Counted from the first letter of the stretch, positions 1 through 11,999 are shown. The stretch is 64,000 nucleotides of DNA from Mytilus galloprovincialis (GCF_965363235.1 NC_134841.1:62083078-62147077), one strand, 5' to 3'. The notes: generated by a model from the sequence alone, not told the origin. A program made the numbers and translations.

Positions 1-137
1 AATTCTTAGTAACAAGAGACTCTGCAAATTTTCAATAGATTGAAAGACGTAAGTTTTTAGGTCTCTGTTTTATACATAAGTCAAAGTAATAGCTCTATGA
101 AGTGTATTTCCAATATTTTTTGTCCGTTTTACATAAT

Positions 138-547
138 CTACATTGTTGCTATTAGGAACCCCGTAAATGACGCCATTCTGTTACCATGGAGTCGTTCTGT
201 CTGTTTATTGTTGTTTGTTCTACGTGTGACGTCAATAATATCACCCTTCTTGAGTTCTAAAATGGCTTCCATGTCAGCAGTGTTATAATTTTGTTGTGCA
301 GTGCTACGGGCGACTTCAACACTGTTTTTGTTCATTTGCAAATGAACTACATCATCACTTTGCGACATCCCTGTACTTCCGAAACGATACAATCCATTTA
401 AAGGCACAATGAATTTTCCTGTTTTCGGATTATAACTTTTACCAATGTTAGTGTATACATGATCAAAAACTATTGTCTGGCTATGCTCGAGGTCGATAGA
501 TCTGGTTGCGATTGCATAGAAAGCGATGATTCCTTGCTTACTCACAG
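138..547 (-). CDS. C1q-domain protein, terminal exon
   Basis: The last coding exon encodes about 136 residues of a globular C1q domain, a secreted trimeric lectin-like fold that bivalves use widely in innate recognition. Visible are the jelly-roll start (QGIIAFYAIATRS), the strand FIVPLNGLYRFG, a hydrophilic middle (MEAILELKKGDIIDV) and the closing strand FTGFLIATM before the stop, which is the usual C-terminal end of the family. The exon follows a good acceptor (a T-rich tract then AG at 549-548 on the minus strand) and enters in phase 1, so at least one upstream exon must carry the signal peptide. I found no convincing one to the right. The length matches a single C1q domain and the reading frame is unbroken. 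Domain identity is secure from pattern recognition; the specific paralogue is not. Confidence 0.85.
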
Positions 548-902
548 CTAAAAAGAAGAAAAAAAACACATCAAAATAGCAAATTCATGGCAACAATATA
601 TAGAATGATAAAAGTTATATTTAAACGTGGAATCATACGATTAGATCATAATGGTTTGGTTTTTTTATCAACAGTATGAGTAAATTGATATTATGTGGAT
701 AACTGGAAACACGATACAGGCAAATACAACAAAGACCAATCGAACAGCGTTAAACTTTATATCTCTGTCTGCTGTTCATCTTTTGAATCACATTCACTGT
801 AAGAAGTGAATCAATAATCTACAATGAGTACTATCTCTTTATTAATACTTGATATTCTTTGTCATTTACACAAAACCACAAAAAACAACACTTTATAAAT
901 TG
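548..902. other. Intron or flank of the C1q gene, no coding signal
   Basis: AT-rich sequence upstream of the C1q exon on its strand. No exon, RNA gene or repeat is recognisable apart from the 3' branch-point and acceptor region next to 548. Confidence 0.5.
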
Positions 903-1020
903 TATGCGTCTAACCTGCTTTTCTGGTTTTACCTTCACCAGGAACTCCCAAAGTTGAATACTTGAAAGCCAAGATTGTATAAAAACTAAACGTTGAAGAG
1001 CTATATTACCAAAAAAGGAC
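880..1020 (-). repeat. Hammerhead-like repeat, family C copy
   Basis: Read on the minus strand, a short repeat contains the lead-in GCTCTTCAACG, then CTGGTGA (941-935), a stem-II-like GGT/ACC hairpin, a GAAA box and a GACGCATA end (910-903). The lead-in and end resemble the family A repeats elsewhere in the window. The core differs from the hammerhead consensus at A6 (CTGGTGA), so this copy is degenerate. Confidence 0.5.
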
Positions 1021-1250
1021 CTTACATATAGTTTTACTAAAATTTCTATAGTTAAATAAATTATTTAAATTCAAATAGTTCGTTAACTCTGATATTTAAA
1101 ATGAAAAAGATTTACGTTTGTAAAGTTTCAAATGGATGGATCCAACACTATGATCACACAAACACCGAACTTGTAAGATTTTCTTGAAAAGTAAGTATGT
1201 CATATTAAGCTCATGAATTTTGTTTTGTAAAATCACTAAAACAGAGTATG

Positions 1251-1845
1251 TTTGGCGTATTAAATTGTAATCCTGGTACCTTTGATAAATATTTACACCA
1301 CTGGGTCGATGCCACTGCTGGTGGACGTTTCGTCCTCGAGAGTATCATTAGCCCAGTAGTCAGCACTTCGGTGTTGACATTAATATCAATTATATCGTCA
1401 TTTTATGAATTTCCTGTTGACAAAACTTTGATTTTTTCGGAAAACTAAGGATTTTTTTCCCCCAGGAATAGATTACCTTAGCCGTATTTTGCACAACTTT
1501 TTGAAATTTTGGGTCCTAATTGCTCTTCAACTTTGTACTTGTTGGCTTCATAACTATTTTTATCTGAGCGTCACTGATGAGTCTTATGTAGACGAAACGC
1601 GCGTTTGGTGTATAAAATTGTAATCATGATACCTTTGATAACTATTTACACCACTGGGTCGATGCCGCTGCTGAATAACGTTTCGACCCCCAGGCTATCA
1701 CCAACCCAGTAGTCAGCACTTCGGTATTGACATGAATATCAATTATATGGTCATTTTATAAATTTCTTGTTGACAAAACTTTGATTTGTTTGGAAAACTA
1801 AGGATGTTCTTATCCCAGGAATAGATTACCTTAGCCGTATTTGAA
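1251..1845 (+). repeat. Hammerhead-like repeat, family A, 1.7-unit tandem
   Basis: The sequence starts inside a partial motif (TTTGGCGTA at 1251-1259), runs through a 353-bp unit to a full motif at 1574-1611, then repeats the start of the unit (CACCACTGGGTCGATGCC, CCCAGTAGTCAGCACTTC, TTAGCCGTATTTG) to about 1845. The two units differ by substitutions and small indels, so the array is old. Its layout, head-to-tail monomers of about 350 bp with one motif each, matches the loci at 12.76 and 17.7 kb. Confidence 0.75.
1574..1611 (+). ncRNA. Hammerhead-ribozyme-like motif (family A)
   Basis: The core CTGATGA is followed by GTC, a 7-nt loop, GAC, then GAAA, and a stem III of ACGC with GTGT (one G-U wobble) before the final A. 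The order and spacing match a type I hammerhead with a short stem III. The bases flanking the core do not form a clear stem I. Confidence 0.5.
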
Positions 1846-1939
1846 AAAAAAATAAAAATTTGAAAAAATTTGAAAAAAAAATGGAACCCCTTAAAAGATT
1901 GGAACCCCTTAAATTGTTTTTGAATCCCTCCTTGGAGCA

Positions 1940-2095
1940 ATTAATCCCACATTCAAACCCAGCCTTTCCTTTGTAGTATAGAACCTTGTAGTACGATTTC
2001 AGAGAGATCCATATTCTTTAACACGAGTTATTGTCTGGAAACTATAAAAATGCTTGTTTTTTACCCTTTTTTTGTCCCTAATTCCCGCATGAATT
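1940..2095 (+). repeat. Dispersed repeat fragment (TCTGGTATGGAACCTTGT family)
   Basis: The stretch around TAGAACCTTGTAGTACGATT, GAGTTATTGTCTGGAAAC and TTTTTGTCCCTAATTCC has diverged relatives at about 39000-39130 and 63095-63260. It has no coding capacity. The family's nature is unknown to me. Confidence 0.45.
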
Positions 2096-2130
2096 GCTCT
2101 CTGGTGAAATTATCTCATTTACAAGCATAC

Positions 2131-3057
2131 CACATATTCTTATTTTTTCATGTAAGATATAATATAAAATAAGGAGGAAGACAGCAGAGTTGCTGTAGTG
2201 TAATCACCTACCGTTAATATTTTCGTTGCTTGTAGAGTTCCTCGAGTCCCGTATCACATTTAATATCTCCTCTTTTGAATCTTTTATAAGTTGAGTTATT
2301 TCTAAAAGTAAACATGATTCTAATATATTTTTAGAAAAGTGCCATGAAAAGTTTATGTATGTCTCCTAAAAGATTTATTGGTACCACACGTATAGACTGT
2401 GTATTTCAAAACAATTATTGCGAATGTTAATACATTACAAAACCAATGTGAACAGAGTACAGTTATTTGGTTTGTATGTTCACAAACCTGTAGCCAGAAA
2501 CACCTAGTTTTAACTTTGTCCATCTTCAATTCAAAATACAATATGGAAAGGAATTATGTTGTCGTCCTTTGGATATTAACCAAATCAAAACAAAATCCTC
2601 GGAACCTATAGCACCGTGTTGCGCGCCACATGGTCCGAGACCACAACGTCCCTTGATTGATTTTCGAACGAATATAGTCCCTAGTGTTGACAGTGGGTTA
2701 ATTGCCAATGTTTTTATACCCCTTCCAAATTTATTTCTCCACATTTTATGCCTCAAATTGCAAGTAGGGGGTGAAACTACACTGTAAAAAAATTGGGTCC
2801 AGAATTTTAAAGGAAAGTAGTGATTTGGTCCAGCTGAAAAAGGTTGAAAATTAGCACTTCGGAAGCTGTCAAAAGATTTCAAGACGCCCTAAACATAGAA
2901 TTGTCCATATTTTGAGTTAGAGCCGATGAAGTTTTCTATAATTTTGATATAATTTCTCCAAAATGTAGTACAACACACATTTTAAAAATTTCATTGAGAA
3001 AGCATTTTTTATTTATGTTCTAAAAGAAATGCACTACGAAATAATTGTGTTCTCGGA
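2131..3057. other. Non-coding stretch, possible old repeat at 2526-2882
   Basis: No exon is supported. The 2526-2882 block is open on the minus strand for 118 codons, but its composition and lack of a recognisable domain make it more likely a non-coding repeat with a chance ORF. From memory it resembles a block common in mussel sequence, which I cannot verify. Confidence 0.35.
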
Positions 3058-4488
3058 CCACATGCAGGGTGTCGGTTATGTTGGACACGGGGTGTAAATT
3101 TCGAAGCGAAGAATAACTATCAAAGTAACTTAAAGTTCAAGTATCAATTTTTTTTTATTTTTTTTTTAATTCCTCGTACCATATAATGTATTGAATGGAA
3201 GGAACTGAGACATAATCCATTTCCTGCAAGCAGAAGCAGTTGTTTTCAGTGCTCTGTTTCCTCAAACACCTCTCCTTAGTTTTCCGTGTTGTAGATTTTG
3301 AGGCTTCATATGCAAATTTCTTGATAAAAAACTACTTAAGACGACATCCTCTCGAATCATTTATATAGAATTGAATTCCTATTATGGAATTCAACCAAAT
3401 ACCAGCTTCTTACTTAAAATTAACTGGTTATAAAACTAGTTTTTCATCAAAATATTAAGTGTTTTAGGGGTGTCAGATTTTGCGTCTCAAGGGGTAGAGG
3501 CTTTTAATGAAAAAAAAAATAGAGCAGATTTGCATATAAATCGGTCTGTATCTGATACTTTTTAGTTAACACACATCTACTGTATTATGATAACACATTA
3601 CAAACTAAAGGTACTTCATTTTGCCATTTTTTTAGTCTTATAAGACATGTGCTTTTGATTTCATAAAAAGTAAAAAATGACTCAAAATATTTTGTTTTAA
3701 AGCTTGAAAATTATTTCTTTTCCTTGTCAGTTACTAGCATGATCAGAAAAAGTCACAGCTGGAGGTCTGCTCTGTGAATTTCCTCCATGTTTCAGTGAAT
3801 TGAGCCACAGCCGTGACTATTTTCTGACCATGATAGTAACTGAAAGAGAAAAGAAATCATTTTCCAGATTTAAAACAAAATATTTTTTACTTTTTATGAA
3901 ATCAAAAGCACATGTCTTATAAGACTAAAAAAAAGGCAAACATTTAGTTTGTAATGTATCATCATAATATAGTAGATGTTTTTTAACTAAAAAGCATCAG
4001 ATATAGACCGATTTATATGCAAATCTATTCTATTTTTTTTATTATTAAAAGCCTCTACCCCTTGAGACGCAAAATCTGACACCCCGAGCAACACTTTTAT
4101 ATTTTGATGTAAAACTAGTTTTAAAACCAATTAATTTTAAGTAAGAAGCTGGTATTTGGTTTAAATTCCATGATAGGAATTCAATTCTATATAATTGATT
4201 CGGGAGGAAGTCGTCTAAAGTAGTTTTTATCAAGAAATTTGCATATGAAGCCTCAAAGTCTGCAACACGGAAAACTAAGGAGAGGTGTTTGAGGAAAAAG
4301 AGCACTGAAAACGACTGCTTCTGTTTGCAGGAAATCGATTATGTTTCAGTTCCTTCCGTGCAATACATTATATGGTAATAAGAATTCTAGAAAGAAAAAA
4401 AATTTTGATAATTGAACTTTCTTTGATAGTATTTCTTCGCTTCGAAATTGCCACCTCGTGTCGATCATAGCCGACACCCCGCATGTGG
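3058..4488. repeat. 1.43-kb foldback palindrome
   Basis: Two arms of about 700 bp (3058-3762 and about 3806-4488) are inverted copies separated by a spacer of about 45 bp near 3785. Matching landmarks include CCACATGC..GGGTGTCGG at the left tip with CCGACACCCCGCATGTGG at the right tip, the TTCGAAGCGAAG block, the AAACACCTCTCCTTAGTTTTC block, GGGTGTCAGATTTTGCGTCT with its complement, and CAGTTACTAGCATGATCAG with its complement near the centre. The arms look roughly 85-90% identical by eye, with small indels. No transposase is encoded. It may be a foldback-type DNA element or a one-off inverted duplication. A transcript across it would form a very long double-stranded hairpin. Confidence 0.85.
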
Positions 4489-4914
4489 CGTTCTACAAGG
4501 TGTATATAGTGTCTCGCCTTAGATTGCTGCTGTCCATATAAAAGTGTAATGCTGATCGCCAAAACCTATCTCAGTGAAATGTTTAGCGGATACTAAGTAT
4601 ATATGCAAGTGTAAAAATCATAATAATCCTGAATATATGTAATGTATATATCTATGTCAGTATCCTTCAAATTCACTTACTGTTGACCTGTTGAAATAGT
4701 TCATGATACAAAATGTAATGACGGCATTCTGCTCTGTTGACAGCTTATCTTATATCCACTGAGGTGATATTCGGAATTCAGTTATGTAATAGAAGGTACA
4801 GCTGTGCATGCACTAAATCTGTGTCATGGTTTAATTCCAAAGATTCTTTGTTTTTCTTTTACAATAGATAGACGAGTTTGATTAGGGATCCCTTTGCCTG
4901 ATTGCTATATATAT

Positions 4915-5145
4915 AATAACTCTAATATTTACACCACCAACTCCCTGAATACGATTACCTCAGCTGTATTTGGCAATACTTTTAGGAATTTTGGTCCTCA
5001 ATGCTCTTCAACTTCAGTTTTTACTTTATTTGGCCTTTTTAACATTTTTGGATTCGAGCGTCACTGATGAGTCTTTTGTAGACGAAACGCGCGTCTGGCG
5101 TATATAGTCCTGGTATCTTTGATGAGTTTATTTATTTACAAAGTT
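4915..5145 (+). repeat. Hammerhead-like repeat, family A, partial monomer
   Basis: The copy includes the ATTACCTCAGCTGTATTTGG block, AATGCTCTTCAACTTC, the complete motif at 5064-5102 and the downstream TCCTGGTATCTTTGATGAG tail. About two thirds of a unit is present. Confidence 0.7.
5064..5102 (+). ncRNA. Hammerhead-ribozyme-like motif (family A)
   Basis: CTGATGA, stem II GTC/GAC with a 7-nt loop, GAAA, and stem III ACGC/GCGT followed by A. All conserved core positions match the hammerhead consensus. The flanks (GAGCGTCA before, TATAGTCC after) give only one obvious stem I pair. Confidence 0.55.
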
Positions 5146-5578
5146 ACCTCATAATGTTACGTACGTTAGAAGAGATTACACCTTACCCAAAAATATTTGC
5201 ATCAAGGAACATTACTTCTAAATTATGCATGCTTTCCAGTAGCGCTAAAAAAAAACACAATTTTGAACAATTTAGTTTCATCTTGATGGGGACCGAAAAC
5301 ACAATTTTCAGTATTCAGGGCATGCACTAGACTTGCTACCTGTCCCTTCCTAATTATGTTTTTTTCTTTTTTTTTTCAATTTGCCCCTTTAATAATTTTA
5401 CTGCTCTAACTAGGAGATTACAATTATTCTGACATCTGCTCCAAGGGCCATCAGTAGGCTGGCACTTATCAGTAAACATATAAATTAGTAAGAGAGAAAT
5501 AATAGAAAGGGAATTATAGCAAGTCCAAGCATGCACCAGCACACAAACACGAGACCAGTGAGGCATTTTAATTTATTC

Positions 5579-5761
5579 TCAATAGGCTGAATATACATGT
5601 TTATGCTTACCAAAAGACTGGATATGCCCTTTTCCTTTTTCTTGCCCTATAGAAAATAGAAGATAGCTCATTCCGATCGCAAACGAATATCCTAGAATTA
5701 ATCCGCTGACTGTATATACCAACGTACGATTGTTGGTCCAAAATGTCTGTATTCGCCCCAT
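5579..5761 (-). CDS. Possible first exon of a signal-anchor membrane protein
   Basis: The reading frame starts at an ATG in good context (A at -3, G at +4). It gives a short basic/polar head (MGRIQTFWTNNR), a hydrophobic span (LVYTVSGLILGYSFAIGMSY at about residues 14-33, extending into LLFSIG) and a polar stretch. A consensus donor (G then GTAAGC) falls after about 51 codons, in phase 1. The topology suits a type II Golgi enzyme such as a glycosyltransferase, but the sequence alone does not identify a family. No partner exon was found: the nearby open frame at 5354-5566 does not join in frame. It could also be a chance ORF. Confidence 0.3.
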   Translation of the reverse strand: MGRIQTFWTNNRTLVYTVSGLILGYSFAIGMSYLLFSIGQEKGKGHIQSFGKHKHVYSAY

Positions 5762-5770
5762 GTTTGGTGC

Positions 5771-6640
5771 TTGTATAATAACTATCCGTGATGCTTGTAG
5801 CTGACTTCTGCGTGTATCATATTAATCAGGTTTTTCCTAAATAAATACGTGCGACATTAAGAAAGCCACATGAAGTAATTAAGAGTACTTTGTACTTCAT
5901 ATGATTTATAAGTAATTCATGTTAATACTAATTTTTAGTGCAGACGACGGAAAACATTAATTAGTTTCTAGATTTACATTTTCTAACCGCAGCATTACGA
6001 TATTTTAGGTCAGTTTCTACATAATGTATCTAATACAAATAACAGATATACAGATAATACAAATACTAGTCACATGTACATGAACAATGATAGGGACAAC
6101 ATGTACAAAATGTTTGAATACATGTTTAGTGGAATGAGAGATGGACATTATTAAGTAATAAGAAATAAAGGTCTTTTTGTTGACATTTTTAAATATTTGA
6201 TTTTTGGTTAAACATGTTAAACTAGGCAAAATAGATAAGCCTAAGAATATTTGTAAGAAATTAAGTTTTTTTAATATTTTTCATATTATCATGTAGATGT
6301 GTTAAAAGAAATATGATAGATATTATAATGTGTATACATATAATATACCTGGGAACAGTTAAAAATAAGAAGGTTGGTAAAATTGGATAACTGAGATCAA
6401 ACTGACAAAAGAGAAACTTAAAAGTGTTATTTTATATGTTAATTGTTTACCATAAATCATAAGGCAATGACAAAATTTACCATATTTAATATATATTAAA
6501 AAAGTAATTCATAAACAATCATTTTAAAGTTGGAATTCAACATGTTTAATCAATATATTTGGATGTAAGTGTAAAGAAATAATTTTAAAACAGAAAATAG
6601 AAAAGAAAAAAAAACAAACATTTTTTACTTGCTTGTTCAA
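5771..6640. other. AT-rich non-coding stretch
   Basis: No exon or RNA gene is seen. The right part, increasingly A/T rich towards 6900, may be the 5' untranslated region of the LINE that follows, but no boundary or ORF1 can be placed. Confidence 0.4.
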
Positions 6641-6948
6641 AAATTTTGAGTTATCTTTCTTTGTCCTCAGATATTGTTTAAATGATGACATATTGTTTAT
6701 TGCTTGATATTTCTTATATGTACAAATGTATGGTAAATGTTTTGAAATATGAATATATCATATATATGACAATGAAGAGTTTTATATTTTAAAGATAAAC
6801 CAAAGTCATCTTCTTAAGTCAATAATTGGCAGTAGAAAAACTCAAATGAAAACTATAACAATGAAACTTATAATGATTTATTTTCAGACCATTTATTTAA
6901 TTATTTTACAAAAACATTTAGTTTACCAAAAAAAAAAGAGGAAGGAAT

Positions 6949-9900
6949 TTGATCATGGGAACTCATGAGAATAAACGCTATTTAACTATTTCTGCTTGGA
7001 ATGTGCGTGGCCTTGGGGACAAAATTCAAGATGATTTTTTTATAGATAAAATTCAAAGTGACATAAATATATTACTTGAAACCTGGAAAGGGGAGTGTAA
7101 AGATTATAAAATATCAAATTATAATACTTTCTCAAAAATACGCAAAAAGAAAAAAAAAGCACGTCGACATAGTGGAGGAATTATTGTCTATTACAAAAAA
7201 GAAATAGCAAAAGGTATAACCAATATTAATGGTACAAAATCACAAAATAGATTATGGCTAAAACTTGAAAAGGAATTCTTTGGTTTCAAAGAAGACTTAT
7301 ATTTATGTGCATTATACATTCCCCCTATAAATTCAAACTATTTTGAAAATGATTATAGCTTTTTAGAAAATGAGATCAGTACTTTTGCAAGACAAGGAAA
7401 AATACTTTTAATGGGGGACATGAATGCAAGGACTGGTAAATGTCCTGATTTTATTACAGGAGATTCTTGTCAAATAAATAATTTTGATGCTAAAAATCTA
7501 ATACCAAATTATTATGAAGTTGACACTGAAATTTCTAGAAACAATCAAGATAATGTAACAAATGTACAAGGTAAATCCTTATTAGAATTATGTATTGCCT
7601 CAAGGTTACGCATATTAAATGGTAGATTTATAGGGGACAGCCTAAGCTACTATACTTATATGTCAATAAATGGATACAGTGCTGTAGATTATGCATTAAT
7701 AAGTGAAAGTCTCCTGTCCTCAGTGAAATACTTTAAAACTGATGATTTTACTTACTTGTCAGATCATGTACAGATTCAGTTAACATTAAATTGTAATATA
7801 AAACAAACTTTTGACCTTAAAAGTCATATAGAAAAAAAATGGAAATATTTGAAAAGATATAAATGGACTGAAAATTCACATAACTTACTACTTAAAGCTC
7901 TTATGTCAGAGCATATAAAAAATGATATAATGAAGTTTGAATTAAATGAGTATCAGGAAAATCAAAAAGGGGTTGATGGTGCAACTGAAAATTTAACTAA
8001 CATTTTTGAAAATATCTCTGATATTACTTGTAAAATTACAAAAATAATTAAAAGTAAGAGAAAAAAATATAGACAGGCATGGTCAGACAATTGTGTATAT
8101 GAGACAAAAAAAGAAATAAACAGGATTGGAAATAAACTTAAAAAATGTCCAAATAATCAACTTAAACAGAAATATTTTGAATTGTTAAAAAGTTTTAAAA
8201 AAAATGGTAAAATTTAAAAAAGCAAAATACAGAGAGAAAATGTTTAACTCATTAACAGATAGTTTTGATAAGAAACCTAAAGATTATTGGGAAATACTTA
8301 AAGGAATGAAAAACAAAAAAAATACTGGTAATGAAGTGCCAGAAATTTTAAAAGATGAAGAAATAATTACGAAGCATATTCAGGACCAAGAAAAACCCAC
8401 ATTTGTAAATATAAAATGGAAAGAGGAAATAGAAAAACAACTTGTTAATATTGAAAAGAACATAATATCTAATAGAAAACAGATGCTCCAATAAAATACT
8501 CTGAAATAAAAAATGTTATTAGTAAGCTAAAAAAAGAAAAAGTGCCTGGGCCAGATACCATTATAAATGAAATAGTAAAATTTAGTAAAAATGTATCTAT
8601 CAAAAGTATTGTTAAACTGTTTAACCTTATTTTGAATACAGGTATTTACCCATCAAAATGGAAATACTCATACTTAATTTTATTGCATAAATCAGGAGTA
8701 AAAACTGATCCTAATAATTACAGGGGAATATCTCTGATAAGTTGCTTACCAAAATTGTTTAATGCTGTATTAAATGAAAGATTGATTAAACTGATGGAAA
8801 ATACTATAAGTAATACTCAATTTGGCTTTAGAAAAAATCACAGAACCTCTGATAGTATATTTGTGCTTAAGTCTTTAATAAACAAATACTTACACAAAAA
8901 TAAAAATAAAATATATGCCTGCTTTGTAGATTTAAAAAAGGCTTTTGATTCTGTCTGGAGAAAAGCTTTACTTTATAAACTGTATAAGGCAGGAGCAGGG
9001 AAAAAAATATTTAATATTATTAAAGGACAGTATGAGGAAACAAAATCTGCCTTCAAGCATCAAGAGTGGCATTCAGAATATTTTGAAATCACACAAGGGG
9101 TTAAACAAGGGGATTCATTGAGTCCTACTTTATTTAATTTATTTATTAATGATTTAGATGCAGAGTTTTCAAATGAAAATAGCTGTCCATTAGAACTAAT
9201 TGATACTAAAGTAGGATCTTTACAATTTGCTGATGACCTTTTAATATTATCTGAAAGTAAAGAAGGCCTACAAAATAGTCTGAACAACTTAGAAAAGTAT
9301 TGTGAAAAATGGCAATTAACTTTAAATATTAATAAAACTAAAACAATGATTCTGCAGCCAAATAATAAAAAAGTGGAAACATCTTTATCAAAATATAAAA
9401 ATGAAAGTTTGTCAAATGTCTCTGAGTATTCATTTCTTGGAATTCTTGTGAAATCAAATGGAAACTTATTGCATAGCTCTGAAGAGCTTGTAAATAAAGC
9501 AAGGAAAGTGATGTTTGCCATTAAAACTTATACTGGTTCCTTAAATAATCTGCCAGTTAAAGTAGCTTGCAGTCTTTTTGATTCTATAGTTAAACCAATA
9601 GCCACTTATAATTCAGAAATAACTTATATGGATACTTATGTTACAAAATTTAGGGCAGAAAAACGTGCAAATATTTCCAAAACAAATATAGACCCCCTTA
9701 ATTTTACTGATAAATCAAGTTTAGAAAAATTACATTTGTCTTTCTGTAAATATATCCTCGGAACAAGAAAATCTTCATCAAACATAGCTGTGAGAACAGA
9801 GCTAGGGAGATACCCACTAGAGATGCATATAAAAACTCAAAGTATACTTTACTTATCAAGATTACTAAATTCTGAAATTAATCCATTATTATACGAATCC

Positions 9901-10515
9901 TTTTTACTTTCTAAAAGTTTAGATAATTCAGGTTGCTATACCTGGTTTACATATGTTAAAAACATTTTGAAAGAGGTAAACATGGACGCATCCATTCTTG
10001 AGGGAAACAAAAGAAAAAATTACTCAAAGTTGTTAAAAAAAACCTTCAAAAATCAATTCTTAAATTTCTACACAAATATATTTGAACAAAAATTTGAAAA
10101 AATAGATAAAAAAAGTAAATTGTATTTATATAAAAGTTTAAAGCAAAATTTAGAAATGGAAAACTACTTAAACTGTAAATCTTTTGAAAAGAGAAGGAAC
10201 ATAACAAAAATGAGAATTAGCGATCATAATTTAATGATAGAAAAAGGAAGACATTTAAAAATACCTAGAGAAAAAAGACTATGCACATCCTGTAATACAA
10301 TGGAGGATGAAGCCCATTTTATTTTATACTGCAAAAAAATTGCTAAACTAAGAGATAACTTTATAGGAAATGTAATTAAACATATGCCAGATTTTATGTC
10401 CTGGCAAGAAAATGAAAAAATTAAATATCTTCTTTGTCCATCAACCTCAAAAGAAGTAGAAAGCTTAGGGTCCTATTTTAAACAGGCATTAGAACTGAGG
10501 ACAGGGGACTCTTGA
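6949..10515 (+). mobile_element. APE-type non-LTR retrotransposon (LINE), ORF2
   Basis: ORF2 lies in three pieces. Frame 1 at 6949-8217 is an apurinic-type endonuclease with N18 in SAWNVRGL, E44 in ETW, GDMNARTG at 156, SAVDYALI at 244 and SDHVQI at 271. Frame 2 at 8204-8494 is the linker. Frame 1 at 8542-10515 is a reverse transcriptase with NYRGISLISC, FGFRKNHRTSDS, FVDLKKAFDSVW (Asp130), GVKQGDSLSPTLF and LQFADDLLIL (Asp231 and Asp232), ending in a CTSC..H..YC zinc-knuckle-like tail. The element copies itself by target-primed reverse transcription. One frameshift falls in an A-run near 8200 and a second near 8470, and together they restore the original frame. Otherwise the catalytic residues look intact, so the copy is fairly young. 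No ORF1 is visible upstream. The 3' untranslated region probably ends near 10675 after TTGAATTCTTATAAA. The clade is unresolved. Confidence 0.9.
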
Positions 10516-10679
10516 TTTATTTATAAAATATATTTATATATCATATAGATAGATTGTTTTGCTTTTTTGCTTTTTTTGTTTTCATGGTTTTGTTTGTTAA
10601 ATGTATTTTGTGTATGTTTATATTATTTGTCACAAACTTATTGTTCAGAGTTTATATGACAATAAATATTTGAATTCTT

Positions 10680-11900
10680 ATAAATACACATTCTTGCTGA
10701 TCTACAGGTCGATAATTTCTTTAAAAGATTTTTACTTTGGATTTTGTACTGTAGTAGACATCAGTAGTACATACATTGTCTGTGGAAATAGCGAATCGAG
10801 AAAACCCGTTTTTTTATGTAGGGTAGCCATTTTTTTTTTTTTGCAAACGAGATGCATTTTGGGAAAGAGGAATGGCCAATTTCCCCTCAATTCTTTTCAT
10901 TCGGTAAGATAGGTAAATCATGTTTTAAATAGCCCGATAGATGCTTATTATAGTACATTAAAATGCGTCACATCATCTATTTTCATTCCTACAAAAAAAC
11001 AAGGCCAAGACTATTGATTTTTTTTTATATTGAATTTATCTAATTGTTAACACCCTTTATGCGCATTAGGTACCATAGCACGTAACTTGTCAAGAAGACA
11101 AATACTATTGAACAAATTCAAATATGATGTTTTTTTTCCTCATTTTGAATATAAGGTTTCATCGTCTATTAGATAAGATAAGATAATATATATTTTAACC
11201 GGAGAACATCTTACATCAGCTGGCCATAGAACACCTTGTGTTACTAACACATGTTATATGGCCTTTTCTGGCATTTTAACAAATCGGCCCTTCGTTGTGA
11301 TACAGATGCAACAGCTTCTTGATGTTTTACCTACAATCACGATTTGTAGTCTAATTGATTTGTTCTGTGGTGTTGTCTTATTTTCTGATGACTTAGGTAC
11401 CTGTGTAGGGACAGTGGTAAGAATTTCAGTACTAGTATCTACACAGTTAGTGAATTGGTGACAAAACTGATTGCTGTTGACTGCATTTGTTACATATTAT
11501 ACCATGTTCAAAAAAAGTTTCGAAAAATTGTTTGTGTTGTTTTGAAACTTGTATACAATGGGCTTATTTTATGTTATGTGTATATTGCACACGCAACATT
11601 TGGGATTCATTGCTATAGAATCAATTTTCGTGTTATTGGTTATGTACAGGCACCTACTTCAGTTTGACGGCAGTTGTTTCTTGCATATATGTTAATGTCA
11701 AGGTAAACACATATATTGAAAGTAAGTCAAGAGTATGGACAGTCATAGGAATGCACAAAATAAGCGATATAGTATTATTTTTTTGATAAAATTATTTATA
11801 TAATATAGTCAAAATGAACCAGAATGACTCTATGAATTAAGCAAACATCCGAAAAAATATGATAGAAACATTAAAATTTAACATAACAACACAAAAAATG
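10680..11900. other. Unassigned non-coding stretch
   Basis: No exon is supported. Short open frames at 10601-10912, 11258-11461 and 11455-11667 lack domains, codon structure and splice context. The GATAAGATAAGATAA run near 11170 is a short microsatellite. Confidence 0.4.
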
Positions 11901-11906
11901 CAAAAA

Positions 11907-11987
11907 GTCTGAGCGAGATTCGAACTAGCTTGAAAACAATCTTTCATTTGTAGTTCTATGCTCTACTGATTGAGCCACCGCGATACT
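11907..11987 (-). repeat. tRNA-like sequence (tRNA pseudogene or SINE head)
   Basis: On the minus strand, a GTGGCTCAATCAGTAGAGC A-box-like segment is followed about 40 nt later by a B box (AGTTCGAATCT) and then a run of T. The acceptor arm does not pair cleanly, so it is a tRNA relic or tRNA-derived SINE rather than a working tRNA gene. Confidence 0.6.
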
Positions 11988-11999
11988 TGACTATAATGT

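Noticed and set aside
903-960. Collagen-like upstream exon of the C1q gene (TLGVPGEGKTRKA), with splice sites in matching phase
   Set aside because: The same string aligns with the hammerhead-like repeats (lead-in GCTCTTCAACG, CTGGTGA, GAAA, GACGCATA) and recurs in decayed form at 35430-35459. A repeat explains it better than an exon.
2526-2882. 118-codon open frame on the minus strand
   Set aside because: No domain, no splice context, and it lies in what looks like an old dispersed repeat.
4045-4305. 86-codon open frame on the minus strand
   Set aside because: It lies inside one arm of the palindrome, and the other arm does not keep the frame.
9060-9521. 153-codon antisense frame
   Set aside because: It is the complement of the LINE reverse transcriptase and has no independent support.
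11907-11987. Functional tRNA gene
   Set aside because: The acceptor arm does not pair and the anticodon arm is irregular. It is a tRNA relic or SINE head.
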